This document shows, in pieces, positions 7,823 to 16,766 of a DNA stretch of 64,000 bases. Origin of the DNA: Prevotella sp. UBA4330 (lineage in GTDB: Bacteria > Bacteroidota > Bacteroidia > Bacteroidales > Bacteroidaceae); NCBI GenBank assembly GCA_002394385.1, contig DGTS01000011.1:1-64000 (forward strand), written 5' to 3'. The notes under the pieces are model-generated. The model saw nothing but the letters and a program-made list of their open reading frames with translations, was not told where the DNA came from and did not search any database. The first letter of the stretch is position 1; every line of letters starts with the position of its first letter. Position numbers and translations under genes: made by a program.

Positions 7823-8986
7823 ATGAATAACCGTTATATGATGCGCGGAGTGAGCGCAGCGAAAGAAGACGTTCACAACGCAATAAAGAACATCGACAAG
7901 GGAATATTCCCGCAGGCTTTTTGTAAGATAATTCCCGACATTCTGGGCGGCGACCCCGAGTATTGCAACATAATGCATGCCGACGGCGCAGGTACAAAGT
8001 CGAGCCTCGCTTATATGTACTGGCGAGAGACTGGCGACTTGAGCGTGTGGAAAGGTATTGCGCAAGATGCCATAGTGATGAACACCGACGACCTGCTGTG
8101 CGTGGGAGCAGTTGACAACATCCTCGTGAGCAGCACCATTGGCCGCAACAAGATGCTCGTGCCTGGCGAAGTAATCTCTGCAATCATTAACGGTACCGAT
8201 GAACTGCTTGCAGAACTGCGTAATATGGGCATCGGAATCTACCCTACTGGCGGCGAGACAGCCGATGTGGGCGATCTTGTGCGCACCATCATTGTAGACT
8301 CTACCGTCACATGTCGCATGCGCCGAAGCGATGTCATAGACAACGCGAACATTCGCCCTGGCGATGTCATCGTAGGACTCTCCTCAACAGGACAGGCAAC
8401 ATACGAGAAACGATACAACGGCGGAATGGGCTCTAACGGACTCACCTCGGCTCGTCATGATGTATTCGCTAAATATTTGGCAGAGAAATATCCAGAGAGT
8501 TACGACCATGCCGTGCCCGAAGAACTCGTGTATAGCGGCAAATATAAACTCACCGACGATGTAGATGGTTCTCCAATAGATGCCGGTCAGTTGGTTCTGT
8601 CGCCGACAAGGACATACGCGCCTGTTATCAAGAAAATCTTAGACAATCATCGCAAAGATATTCACGGCATGGTGCATTGCACGGGCGGCGCACAGACAAA
8701 GGTTCTACACTTCGTTAACGACAACTGCCGCGTGGTGAAGGACAACATGTTCCCCGTTCCACCACTCTTCCGAGCCATTCACGACTGTAGCGGCACCGAC
8801 TGGAAAGAGATGTACCAGGTGTTCAATATGGGACACCGCATGGAAATCTACGTTCCAGCCGAAGTGGCAGAGCAGATTATCGCCATCTCGAAGTCGTTCA
8901 ACATCGACGCACAAGTCATCGGACATATTGAGGAAGGCAAACGCTCACTGACAATCAAGAGCGAATTCGGAACATTCGAGTATTAA
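7823..8986 (+). CDS. purM: Phosphoribosylformylglycinamidine cyclo-ligase (AIR synthase)
   Basis: Closes the imidazole ring to make AIR in step 5 of purine synthesis. The 387-residue protein has the PurM fold signatures: HADGAGTKSSLAYMYW, the ATP/substrate loop MNTDDLLCVGA, and GLSSTGQATYEKRYNGGMGSNG. The family C-terminal half (HGMVHCTGGAQTKVL) follows, with a histidine-glycine stretch where other PurM proteins have HITGGG. The length fits the long PurM form of Bacteroidetes. It is the last gene of the run starting at phoH; a strong terminator follows. Confidence 0.93.
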   Translation: MNNRYMMRGVSAAKEDVHNAIKNIDKGIFPQAFCKIIPDILGGDPEYCNIMHADGAGTKSSLAYMYWRETGDLSVWKGIAQDAIVMNTDDLLCVGAVDNILVSSTIGRNKMLVPGEVISAIINGTDELLAELRNMGIGIYPTGGETADVGDLVRTIIVDSTVTCRMRRSDVIDNANIRPGDVIVGLSSTGQATYEKRYNGGMGSNGLTSARHDVFAKYLAEKYPESYDHAVPEELVYSGKYKLTDDVDGSPIDAGQLVLSPTRTYAPVIKKILDNHRKDIHGMVHCTGGAQTKVLHFVNDNCRVVKDNMFPVPPLFRAIHDCSGTDWKEMYQVFNMGHRMEIYVPAEVAEQIIAISKSFNIDAQVIGHIEEGKRSLTIKSEFGTFEY

Positions 8987-9019
8987 ATATTAACTCAGAG
9001 CATGAGATTTTAAAAATGT

Positions 9020-9045
9020 AAAGACGTCACTCAAGTGGCGTCTTT
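9020..9045 (+). terminator. Intrinsic terminator after purM
   Basis: An 11-bp stem with one G-T pair (9020-9030 with 9035-9045), a 4-base loop TCAA and a T-rich 3' side, 33 bases after the purM stop. The 215 bases from here to the prfA promoter hold no gene that I can see. Confidence 0.8.
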
Positions 9046-9261
9046 ATTGTATCTGCACCGCCAGGCACAAGTAACACGCAGTTACTATTGCAAAACGAAT
9101 GTCCCGTTAATGCTTAGTTGGCGGCCAACTCATCATCTTTCGCCTCTCAAAAGAGCACTACTCACCACCCCACTTATATACAATTGAACTCCTAAAAGAT
9201 ATATAAATGTGCCAGCCTAATAAAAGAACAGCATCTATAGCGTAATGTCGGAAAAATTATG

Positions 9262-9269
9262 TATCTTTG
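9262..9269 (+). promoter_or_regulatory. Promoter -7 element of prfA, predicts a near-leaderless mRNA
   Basis: TATCTTTG fits TAnnTTTG. The ATG of prfA begins at 9279, leaving 9 bases between the motif and the start codon, so the mRNA leader would be only a few bases. Confidence 0.75.
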
Positions 9270-9278
9270 CAGCCGAAT

Positions 9279-10388
9279 ATGGAAAATAACAGCATACTAC
9301 AGAAACTTGACGGGCTGGAAGCCCGATACGAGGAAGTGACAACGCTGATCACCGACCCCAGCGTGATTGCCGACCAGCAGCGATTTGTGAAACTGACGAA
9401 GGAGTACAAAGACCTGGGCGACATCATGAACGCAAGGAAGCGGTACATAGCATGTCTTGAAGGCATCAAGGAGGCTAAGGACATACTCGCCAACGAGAGC
9501 GACCCCGAGATGAGAGAGATGGCTCGCGAGGAACTGGCTACAAATGAGGAACTACAGCCACGCTTGGAGGAGGAGATTAAAATTGCGCTGATACCTAAAG
9601 ACCCCGAGGATGCCAAGAACGTGCAAATGGAGATTCGCGCCGGAACGGGTGGCGACGAGGCGTGCCTCTTCGCTGGCGACCTGTTCCAGATGTACAAGCG
9701 CTTCTGCGAGTCAAAGGGATGGCAACTGAGCATCACCGACTTCAACGAAGGCGCTGTTGGAGGATATAAAGAAATTGACTTTGCCGTGAGCGGTGCCGAT
9801 GTTTACGGCACATTGAAATACGAAAGCGGCGTCCACCGCGTTCAGCGAGTGCCTGTTACAGAGTCGAACGGCCGCATGCAGACATCAGCAGCCACAGTAG
9901 CCGTGTTACCAGAGGCAGACAAGTTTGAGGTACATGTCAACGAAGGCGAGATAAAATGGGACACCTTCCGCTCATCTGGTGCTGGCGGCCAGAATGTGAA
10001 CAAAGTGGAGTCTGGCGTTCGTCTGCGCTATATGTGGAAAAATCCCAACACAGGTGAGACCGAGGAAATCCTGATAGAATGTACCGAGACTCGCGACCAG
10101 CCGAAGAACAAGGAGCGCGCCCTTAGTCGTCTCTATACCTTCATTTACGACAAGGAACATCAGAAGTATGTCGATGACATTGCTAACCGCCGCAAGAGTC
10201 TTGTATCAACAGGCGACCGCTCGGCAAAGATCCGTACATACAACTTCCCGCAAGGACGAGTTACCGACCACCGCATCGGCTACACCACCCACGACCTGCA
10301 GGGATTCCTTGGCGGCGACATACAACCAATGATTGACGCTCTCACCGTGGCTGAGAATGCAGAAAGAATGAAAGAGGCAGAATTGTAA
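9279..10388 (+). CDS. prfA: Peptide chain release factor 1
   Basis: Ends translation at UAA and UAG. The 369-residue protein has the coiled N-terminal domain, the stop-codon recognition loop PVTESNGR (the P-x-T form of RF1, not the SPF of RF2), and the catalytic GGQ in SSGAGGQNVNKVESG near residue 235. I start at the ATG 9279; an upstream TTG at 9267 lies inside the promoter motif and cannot be transcribed from it. It is first of a prfA-pyrF-HD run with gaps of 12 and 39 bases. Confidence 0.96.
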   Translation: MENNSILQKLDGLEARYEEVTTLITDPSVIADQQRFVKLTKEYKDLGDIMNARKRYIACLEGIKEAKDILANESDPEMREMAREELATNEELQPRLEEEIKIALIPKDPEDAKNVQMEIRAGTGGDEACLFAGDLFQMYKRFCESKGWQLSITDFNEGAVGGYKEIDFAVSGADVYGTLKYESGVHRVQRVPVTESNGRMQTSAATVAVLPEADKFEVHVNEGEIKWDTFRSSGAGGQNVNKVESGVRLRYMWKNPNTGETEEILIECTETRDQPKNKERALSRLYTFIYDKEHQKYVDDIANRRKSLVSTGDRSAKIRTYNFPQGRVTDHRIGYTTHDLQGFLGGDIQPMIDALTVAENAERMKEAEL

Positions 10389-10400
10389 CCCACAAGAAAT

Positions 10401-11222
10401 ATGACACGCAAAGAACTTATACAACAAATCAACGAGAAGAAATCGTTCCTGTGCGTAGGACTTGACACAGACATCAAGAAAATACCACAGCACCTGCTGA
10501 ACGAAGAAGACCCCATTTTCGCATTCAACAAGGCGATAATAGATGCCACGGCACCCTACTGTGTCTCATATAAGCCCAATCTCGCCTTCTACGAGGCCTT
10601 CGGCGTGAAGGGAATCATGGCTTTCGAGAAGACTGTAAAATACCTCAAGGAGAATTACCCAAAACACTTCATAATCGCTGACGCAAAGCGTGGAGATATC
10701 GGCAACACCAGCGCCATGTATGCACGCACGTTCTTCGAGGAATATGACGTTGACGCGCTGACCGTGGCACCTTATATGGGTGACGACAGCGTGATGCCTT
10801 TCCTCGGATACGATGGCAAATGGGTGGTACTGCTGGCTCTGACGAGCAACAAGGGCAGTTACGACTTCCAACTCACCGAAGACAAGAACGGCGAGAAACT
10901 GTTCGAGAAAGTGCTGCGCAAATCGCAGAAATGGGGCGATGAGGACAATCTGATGTTCGTGGTTGGCGCCACACAGGGCCGCATGTTCGAGGATGTCCGC
11001 CGCATAGCACCGCGCAGTTTCCTCCTCGTGCCTGGCGTGGGAGCACAAGGCGGCTCGCTCGAAGAGGTGTGCCGTTTCGGTCTTATCGACGACTGCGGAC
11101 TTCTCGTCAACTCTTCTCGCGGAATCATCTACGCCTCTCAAGGCGAAGACTTTGCCGAAGTAGCCGCACGAAAGGCGCATGAGTTGCAGCAGCAGATGGA
11201 ACGCGAACTGGCGAAAATCTGA
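10401..11222 (+). CDS. pyrF: Orotidine-5'-phosphate decarboxylase (type 2)
   Basis: Decarboxylates OMP to UMP in the last step of pyrimidine synthesis. The 273 residues contain CVGLDTD near the N terminus and the catalytic signature ADAKRGDIGNTSAMYA with the active-site lysine. The length and the KPNLAFYEAFG stretch place it in the longer type-2 subfamily. It follows prfA after 12 bases. Confidence 0.95.
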   Translation: MTRKELIQQINEKKSFLCVGLDTDIKKIPQHLLNEEDPIFAFNKAIIDATAPYCVSYKPNLAFYEAFGVKGIMAFEKTVKYLKENYPKHFIIADAKRGDIGNTSAMYARTFFEEYDVDALTVAPYMGDDSVMPFLGYDGKWVVLLALTSNKGSYDFQLTEDKNGEKLFEKVLRKSQKWGDEDNLMFVVGATQGRMFEDVRRIAPRSFLLVPGVGAQGGSLEEVCRFGLIDDCGLLVNSSRGIIYASQGEDFAEVAARKAHELQQQMERELAKI

Positions 11223-11261
11223 AACGCAACACTCCATAGTGTGTATACACACCGCTGAAAC

Positions 11262-12482
11262 ATGATTGACGCAAAGATTATCAACGACCCCGTTTTCGGG
11301 TTTATCAAGATACCTCGAGGGGTGTTGCTCTCCATTGTGCAACACCCTTTGATGCAACGACTTACAAGGATTAAACAACTGGGACTGGCCAACTCCGTTT
11401 ATCCCGCAGCCCAGCACACTCGCTTCCAGCACTCCATCGGTGCATTCCACCTGATGAGCGAAGCCATAACAAGTCTCACCCAGAAAGGTGTATTCATCTT
11501 CGACTCCGAGGCAGAGGCGGTAGAAGCAGCAATACTTATGCACGACATCGGCCACGGGCCTTTCTCGCACGTCCTAGAGAACACGCTTATCACAGACATC
11601 TCACATGAGGACATCTCGCTGATGATGATGGAGCAGATAAACCGCGAGATGAACGGGGCACTTAACCTTGCTCTAAAAATATTCAAAGACGAATATCCCA
11701 AGCACTTCCTTCACCAACTCATCAGTTCGCAACTCGATATGGATCGCCTCGACTACCTGCGTCGCGACTGCTTTTTCACAGGCGTGAACGAAGGCAACAT
11801 AGGCTCGGCACGCATCATAAAGATGCTCAACGTGGTTGACGACCAACTCGTAGTGGAGTCGAAAGGCATCTACTCCATCGAAAACTACCTCACGTCGCGA
11901 CGGCTGATGTACTGGCAGGTATATCTGCACAAGACAGCAGTGGCATACGAGAAAGTGCTGGTGAACACCCTGCTCAGGGCAAAACACCTGGCAAGAGAGG
12001 GCAAGGACATTTTCGCACCACCATGTCTGAAGTATTTCCTGTTCAACGACGTGAATGGCGATATGTTCAGAAACGACGCCGAGGCGCTGAACAACTACGG
12101 GCAACTCGACGACAACGACATCTGGAGCGCCATGAAAGTGTGGGCAAAGAGCGACGACAAAATTCTGTCTATGCTCGCTACTGACATGCTCGACCGCAAC
12201 ATCTTCAAAGTGGAGGTAAGCAACGAACCCATAACAACCGAACGCGAGGAATCGTTGCGCGAACAACTGTCAAAGGCTTTCGGCATAAGCAAGGAAGACA
12301 CTTCCTACCTTTTTAGCGTGAACACCATACAAAAAGACATGTACGATGTGAACGACGACCACATCACTATACTCTTTAAAGACGGAACGACAAAAGACAT
12401 TGCAGAATCGTCGGAAATACTCAATGTTAGTCTTCTTTCAAAAAAAATTCGCAAATATTATCTATGTTATCAACGTTTTTAA
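11262..12482 (+). CDS. HD-domain phosphohydrolase (dGTPase/SAMHD1-like)
   Basis: A 406-residue soluble HD-superfamily hydrolase. The metal-binding pattern is visible as HTRFQHSIGAFHL (first H), AAILMHDIGHGPFSH (the HD pair with a further H) and QLDMDRLDYLRRD (downstream D), all in the N-terminal 180 residues. It begins MIDAKIINDPVFGFIKIPRGVLLSIVQHPLMQRLTRIKQLG, the layout of the widespread YdhJ-like group related to dNTP triphosphohydrolases. The substrate cannot be read from sequence. It is last in the prfA run and ends 12 bases before the lpxD promoter. Confidence 0.88.
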   Translation: MIDAKIINDPVFGFIKIPRGVLLSIVQHPLMQRLTRIKQLGLANSVYPAAQHTRFQHSIGAFHLMSEAITSLTQKGVFIFDSEAEAVEAAILMHDIGHGPFSHVLENTLITDISHEDISLMMMEQINREMNGALNLALKIFKDEYPKHFLHQLISSQLDMDRLDYLRRDCFFTGVNEGNIGSARIIKMLNVVDDQLVVESKGIYSIENYLTSRRLMYWQVYLHKTAVAYEKVLVNTLLRAKHLAREGKDIFAPPCLKYFLFNDVNGDMFRNDAEALNNYGQLDDNDIWSAMKVWAKSDDKILSMLATDMLDRNIFKVEVSNEPITTEREESLREQLSKAFGISKEDTSYLFSVNTIQKDMYDVNDDHITILFKDGTTKDIAESSEILNVSLLSKKIRKYYLCYQRF

Positions 12483-12493
12483 AGAAAAATTAT

Positions 12494-12501
12494 TATCTTT
12501 G
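12494..12501 (+). promoter_or_regulatory. Promoter -7 element of the lipid A operon
   Basis: TATCTTTG fits TAnnTTTG and gives a leader of about 25 bases to the lpxD ATG at 12531. No terminator separates it from the upstream HD gene, so some read-through is possible. Confidence 0.7.
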
Positions 12502-12530
12502 CAAAGTTTTTATGCATAAATAAGAAAAAC

Positions 12531-13574
12531 ATGGAATTTACTGCAAAACAAATTGCTGAGTTCATACAGGGAAAAGTGGAGGGCGATGAGAACGCCACGA
12601 TAAACACTTTTGCAAAAATAGAAGAGGGAAAGAAAGGTGCAATCTCCTTCCTTTCCAATCCAAAATACACACATTTTCTTTACGAAACCGAGTCGAGCAT
12701 AGTGCTGGTTAACAACGACTTGGTACTCGAGCAGCCCGTGAAGACAACGCTCATCAGAGTGGAAAACGCATATGAGTGTGTGGCCAAATTGTTGCAACTA
12801 TACCAGCAGATGCAACCAGGGCGCACAGGCATAGATGCCAAGGCAAGCATCGCCGAAAGCGCGAAGATTGGCAAAGGCTGCTACATCGGCCCTTTTGTGG
12901 TGATTGAAGACGGTGTTGAGATTGGAGACGGTACGCAAATATATCCTAATTGCGTCGTATGCAAGGGAACAAAGATTGGCAGCAAGTGTCTCCTCTACCC
13001 CAACGTGACCATCTATCACGACTGCCGTCTGGGCAACAACGTCACCATTCACGCAGGAAGTGTTATCGGCGCCGATGGTTTCGGATTCGCGCCCAACGAA
13101 AACGGATACGACAAAATACCGCAGATAGGCATCGTAACCATCGAGGACGATGTGGAAATAGGTGCCAACACATGCGTTGATCGCTCTACTATGGGCAGCA
13201 CAGTAATTCACAAGGGTGTCAAACTTGACAACCTCGTGCAGATAGCACACAACGTGGAGGTTGGCGAAAACACCGTAATGTCAGCACAAGTAGGACTTGC
13301 CGGCAGCACCAAGGTGGGAAAATGGTGTATGTTCGGAGGTCAGGCAGGCGCTGCAGGCCACATCACCATCGCCGACAAAACCTTCGTTGGAGCACAATGC
13401 GGAGTGATCAGCAACACTAAGGGTAACGGCGAAAGCCTCATCGGAAGCCCACACACCGACCCAAAGGAGTATTTCCGTGCATTCGCCGTTTACAAGAAGT
13501 TGCCCGACATGTACCGTCAGATGGCACAGATGCAACGCGAGATAGAACAACTTAAATCCAAACTAAGTGAGTGA
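12531..13574 (+). CDS. lpxD: UDP-3-O-(3-hydroxyacyl)glucosamine N-acyltransferase
   Basis: Adds the N-linked hydroxyacyl chain in step 3 of lipid A synthesis. The 347-residue protein has the uridine-binding N-terminal domain (residues 1-100, with ISFLSNPKYTHFLYET), then a left-handed beta-helix of hexapeptide repeats and the catalytic histidine region DNLVQIAHNVEVGENTV, and a C-terminal helix (PDMYRQMAQMQREIEQLKSKL) that forms the trimer stalk. It is first of four genes lpxD-lpxC/fabZ-lpxA-miaA. Confidence 0.96.
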   Translation: MEFTAKQIAEFIQGKVEGDENATINTFAKIEEGKKGAISFLSNPKYTHFLYETESSIVLVNNDLVLEQPVKTTLIRVENAYECVAKLLQLYQQMQPGRTGIDAKASIAESAKIGKGCYIGPFVVIEDGVEIGDGTQIYPNCVVCKGTKIGSKCLLYPNVTIYHDCRLGNNVTIHAGSVIGADGFGFAPNENGYDKIPQIGIVTIEDDVEIGANTCVDRSTMGSTVIHKGVKLDNLVQIAHNVEVGENTVMSAQVGLAGSTKVGKWCMFGGQAGAAGHITIADKTFVGAQCGVISNTKGNGESLIGSPHTDPKEYFRAFAVYKKLPDMYRQMAQMQREIEQLKSKLSE

Positions 13575-13609
13575 AAACAGTTTTTTGAATAATAATAACA
13601 GGAACATAT

Positions 13610-14995
13610 ATGCTAAAGCAAACAACTCTTAAGGGCAGTTTTGCACTGTGTGGAAAAGGACTTCACACAGGATTGAGCCTTACAGTCACATTCAACCCTG
13701 CACCAGAAAACAGCGGCTATAAGATACAGCGAATTGACGTTGACGGGCAACCCGTTATCGATGCCGTTGCAGAAAATGTTGTGGAGACCACACGAGGCAC
13801 CGTCCTTGGTAAAGGAGAAGTTAAGATATCTACCGTAGAGCACGCAATGTCAGCACTTTATGCAATGGGCATAGATAACTGCCTGATGCAGGTGAATGGT
13901 CCTGAATTCCCCATTCTCGACGGCTCTGCCATCATGTATGTCAATAAAATCCAGGAGATTGGTATCGAGGAGCAGAATGCCCCGAAAGACTACTATGTCA
14001 TTCGCCACAAACATGAAGTGAAAGACGAGGAGACAGGCTCGGTAATCACCATTCTGCCCGATGAGGAATTCTCTATCACCACCATGTGCTCGTTCGAGTC
14101 GAAATTCATCAACAGCCAGTTCGCATCACTCGACAACATGGAGAACTACACCAAGGAGATTGCTGCTGCACGCACCTTCGTTTTTGTGAGAGATATCGAG
14201 CCTCTGCTGAACCTTAACCTCATAAAGGGTGGCGACCTAGACAATGCAATCGTCATCTATGAGCGCAAGACCACCCAAGAACGCCTCGACAAACTGGCTG
14301 ACCTCCTCGGAGTGGCCCACATGGACGCCAACAATATCGGCTACATACAGCATAAACCGTTGGTGTGGGAGAACGAGTGCACACGCCACAAACTGCTTGA
14401 TGTCATCGGTGACATGGCTCTTATCGGCAAACCCATCAAGGGCCGCATCATCGCTACACGCCCTGGTCACACAATAAACAACAAGTTTGCTCGACTGATG
14501 AGGAAACTCATACGCAAGCACGAGATTCAAGCGCCCTTTTACGATCCCAACGAAGCACCGGTAATGGACGTTAACCGCATTCGCGAACTACTCCCCCACC
14601 GCTATCCGATGCAGTTGGTTGACAAGGTGATTTCGCTGGGACCAACAAGTATCGTGGGACTTAAGAACATCACCGCCAACGAGCCGTTTTTCCAAGGTCA
14701 CTTCCCACAAGAGCCAGTGATGCCCGGCGTGCTTCAGATTGAGGCAATGGCACAATGCGGAGGCTTGCTGGTGCTGAACACCGTGGAGGAGCCCGAACGA
14801 TGGAGCACTTACTTCCTGAAGATTGACGACGTGAAGTTCCGTCAGAAAGTGGTTCCCGGTGACACTCTGCTCTTTAAGGTCGACCTGCTGGCGCCCGTTC
14901 GTCACGGCATTTCAACAATGAAGGGATATATGTTCGTGGGTGACCAAGTGGTGAGCGAGGCAACATTCACCGCTCAGATTGTCAAGAACAAATAA
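13610..14995 (+). CDS. lpxC/fabZ: Bifunctional UDP-3-O-acyl-GlcNAc deacetylase / 3-hydroxyacyl-ACP dehydratase (LpxC-FabZ fusion)
   Basis: A 461-residue fusion characteristic of Bacteroidetes. Residues 1 to about 310 are LpxC, the zinc deacetylase that commits flux to lipid A: STVEHAMSALYAMGIDNC carries the first zinc histidine and HKLLDVIGDMAL the second histidine and the aspartate. Residues from about 317 are FabZ, the dehydratase of fatty acid elongation: PHRYPMQLVDKV followed by FFQGHFPQEPVMPGVLQIEAMAQ, with catalytic H and E. Joining the two ties lipid A and phospholipid acyl supply in one chain. It starts 35 bases after lpxD. Confidence 0.97.
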   Translation: MLKQTTLKGSFALCGKGLHTGLSLTVTFNPAPENSGYKIQRIDVDGQPVIDAVAENVVETTRGTVLGKGEVKISTVEHAMSALYAMGIDNCLMQVNGPEFPILDGSAIMYVNKIQEIGIEEQNAPKDYYVIRHKHEVKDEETGSVITILPDEEFSITTMCSFESKFINSQFASLDNMENYTKEIAAARTFVFVRDIEPLLNLNLIKGGDLDNAIVIYERKTTQERLDKLADLLGVAHMDANNIGYIQHKPLVWENECTRHKLLDVIGDMALIGKPIKGRIIATRPGHTINNKFARLMRKLIRKHEIQAPFYDPNEAPVMDVNRIRELLPHRYPMQLVDKVISLGPTSIVGLKNITANEPFFQGHFPQEPVMPGVLQIEAMAQCGGLLVLNTVEEPERWSTYFLKIDDVKFRQKVVPGDTLLFKVDLLAPVRHGISTMKGYMFVGDQVVSEATFTAQIVKNK

Positions 14996-15034
14996 AGCAA
15001 TCGCAACAGAAGAATTCCATTAAAACTATTATAT

Positions 15035-15808
15035 ATGGCAAATCAAATTAGTCCCTTAGCATACGTGCACCCCGAGGCGAAACTCGGAGACGGGAACATC
15101 ATAGGGCCGTTCTGCTACATTGACCGCAACACCGTTATCGGCGACAACAACGTGATGCAAAACAGCGTCACCATCAACTATGGCGCACGCATCGGCTCGG
15201 GCAATGAGTTCTTCCCAGGAGCAAGCATTTCAACAAAGCCTCAAGACCTGAAATTCAAAGGCGAAGACACACTATGCGAAGTGGGCGACAACAACTCGAT
15301 ACGCGAGAACGTCACCATCTCAAGAGGCACGGCAAGCAAGGGTAAGACCACCGTGGGCAACAACAACCTGCTGATGGAGAACATGCACATCGCACACGAC
15401 TGTGTTGTAGGCTCAGGTTGCATCATCGGCAACTCCACGAAGTTTGCCGGCGAGGTTATCGTTGACGACAATGCCATCATTTCTGCTACGGTTCTCATCC
15501 ACCAGTTCTGCCGCATCGGAGGTTTCGTGATGATTCAGGGCGGAAGCCGCACATCGCAAGACATCCCTCCATACATCATTGCTGGAAAGGAACCCATCCG
15601 CTATGCTGGAGTGAACCTTATAGGACTTCGCCGCCGCGGATATACCAACGAGCAGATAGACCAGATTCACACCGCCTATCGTCTGCTCTACTCTAAGGGC
15701 GTGCTTGCAGAAGGCATCGAGGAGATAAAGAAGAACCTTCCGCTCACACCAGAAATACAGTATATTATTGATTTCGTGGAGACATCAAAACGCGGAATCA
15801 TAAGATAA
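15035..15808 (+). CDS. lpxA: UDP-N-acetylglucosamine O-acyltransferase
   Basis: Transfers 3-hydroxyacyl from ACP to UDP-GlcNAc, the first step of lipid A synthesis. The 257 residues form the usual hexapeptide-repeat helix (HPEAKLGDGNIIGPFCYI at the start), with the catalytic histidine in MENMHIAHDCVVGSG and the family stretch GLRRRGYTNEQI. Its stop codon overlaps the miaA start (TAATG), which indicates coupled translation. Confidence 0.96.
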   Translation: MANQISPLAYVHPEAKLGDGNIIGPFCYIDRNTVIGDNNVMQNSVTINYGARIGSGNEFFPGASISTKPQDLKFKGEDTLCEVGDNNSIRENVTISRGTASKGKTTVGNNNLLMENMHIAHDCVVGSGCIIGNSTKFAGEVIVDDNAIISATVLIHQFCRIGGFVMIQGGSRTSQDIPPYIIAGKEPIRYAGVNLIGLRRRGYTNEQIDQIHTAYRLLYSKGVLAEGIEEIKKNLPLTPEIQYIIDFVETSKRGIIR

Positions 15809-16713
15809 TGAAGGAAGGATTCCTCATCGTAATACTCGGCCCCACAGGTGTCGGCAAGACAGAACTTTGCCTCAGTGTGGCCGAGCATTTTCATATTCCA
15901 ATAATAAACGCCGACTCGAGACAGATATTCCGCGAGATTCCCATCGGCACAGCGGCACCCACGCAAGAGCAGCAGTCAAGGGTGAAGCACTACTTCGTGG
16001 CAACCCACAGCATTGGCGACTACTATAGTGCCTCTTCGTACGAGCAAGATGCCTTGGAGGTTATCCGAGCAGAACTCAAAGAGAAAGGTATTGCTTTACT
16101 TACAGGCGGAAGCATGATGTACATCGACGCGGTATGCAACGGCATCGACGATATCCCAACAATCCGCGACGACATACGCGAGGAGATGAAACGCCGCTAT
16201 GCCGAAGAAGGCCTCGACGCTATGGTGGAGGAACTGCGGCTATTAGATCCCGAACACTACGCAATTGTGGACAAGCGCAACTACCGCCGCGTGATTCACG
16301 CACTCGAGATTTGCCACCAGACTGGCCAAACGTACACATCGTTTAGAAAAAACGAGAAAAAACACCGACCCTTCAACATCATAAAGATAGGGCTCAACCG
16401 TCCTCGCGAAGAACTCTACGAGCGCATCAACCACCGCGTTGACAAGATGATGGCAGACGGGCTTCTGGAAGAGGCCAAGGCAATGCTTCCGCATAGAGAG
16501 GAGAATGCGCTGAACACCGTAGGATATAAAGAACTCTTCGCCTACTTTGACGGCACTTGGCCGCTGGAAGAGGCTGTGGAACGCATAAAGGGCAACACCC
16601 GCAGGTATTGCCGCAAGCAACTGACATGGTTCAAGAGAGACGAAACGATAAAGTGGTTCTCACCAAACAATATTGAAGAAATCATAAATTATATAGAAAG
16701 CGTTGTCAGTTGA
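15808..16713 (+). CDS. miaA: tRNA dimethylallyltransferase
   Basis: Adds dimethylallyl to A37 of tRNAs that read UNN codons. The 301-residue protein has the P-loop GPTGVGKTEL at residues 11-20, the DMAPP/tRNA-binding INADSRQIFREIPIGTA, the GGSMMYIDAV stretch and the C-terminal TRRYCRKQLTWFKRD. It overlaps lpxA by one base. The last codons and stop form part of a terminator stem. Confidence 0.95.
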   Translation: MKEGFLIVILGPTGVGKTELCLSVAEHFHIPIINADSRQIFREIPIGTAAPTQEQQSRVKHYFVATHSIGDYYSASSYEQDALEVIRAELKEKGIALLTGGSMMYIDAVCNGIDDIPTIRDDIREEMKRRYAEEGLDAMVEELRLLDPEHYAIVDKRNYRRVIHALEICHQTGQTYTSFRKNEKKHRPFNIIKIGLNRPREELYERINHRVDKMMADGLLEEAKAMLPHREENALNTVGYKELFAYFDGTWPLEEAVERIKGNTRRYCRKQLTWFKRDETIKWFSPNNIEEIINYIESVVS

Positions 16714-16724
16714 CAACCTTTTTT
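16702..16724 (+). terminator. Intrinsic terminator overlapping the miaA stop codon
   Basis: Stem GTTGTCA (16702-16708) with TGACAAC (16711-16717), a two-base loop in the plain reading, followed by CTTTTTT. The stop codon of miaA (16711-16713) is inside the stem. The next promoter begins only three bases after the T-run. Confidence 0.7.
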
Positions 16725-16726
16725 CG

Positions 16727-16734
16727 TACTTTTG
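16727..16734 (+). promoter_or_regulatory. Promoter -7 element of the class A PBP gene
   Basis: TACTTTTG fits TAnnTTTG and would give a leader of about 27 bases to the ATG at 16767. Confidence 0.7.
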
Positions 16735-16766
16735 CACAAAATTAGCAAGCAAAGGAAACAGACAAG

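Noticed and set aside
9267..9278. TTG start for prfA upstream of the ATG
   Set aside because: It lies within the -7 motif and would not be in the transcript.
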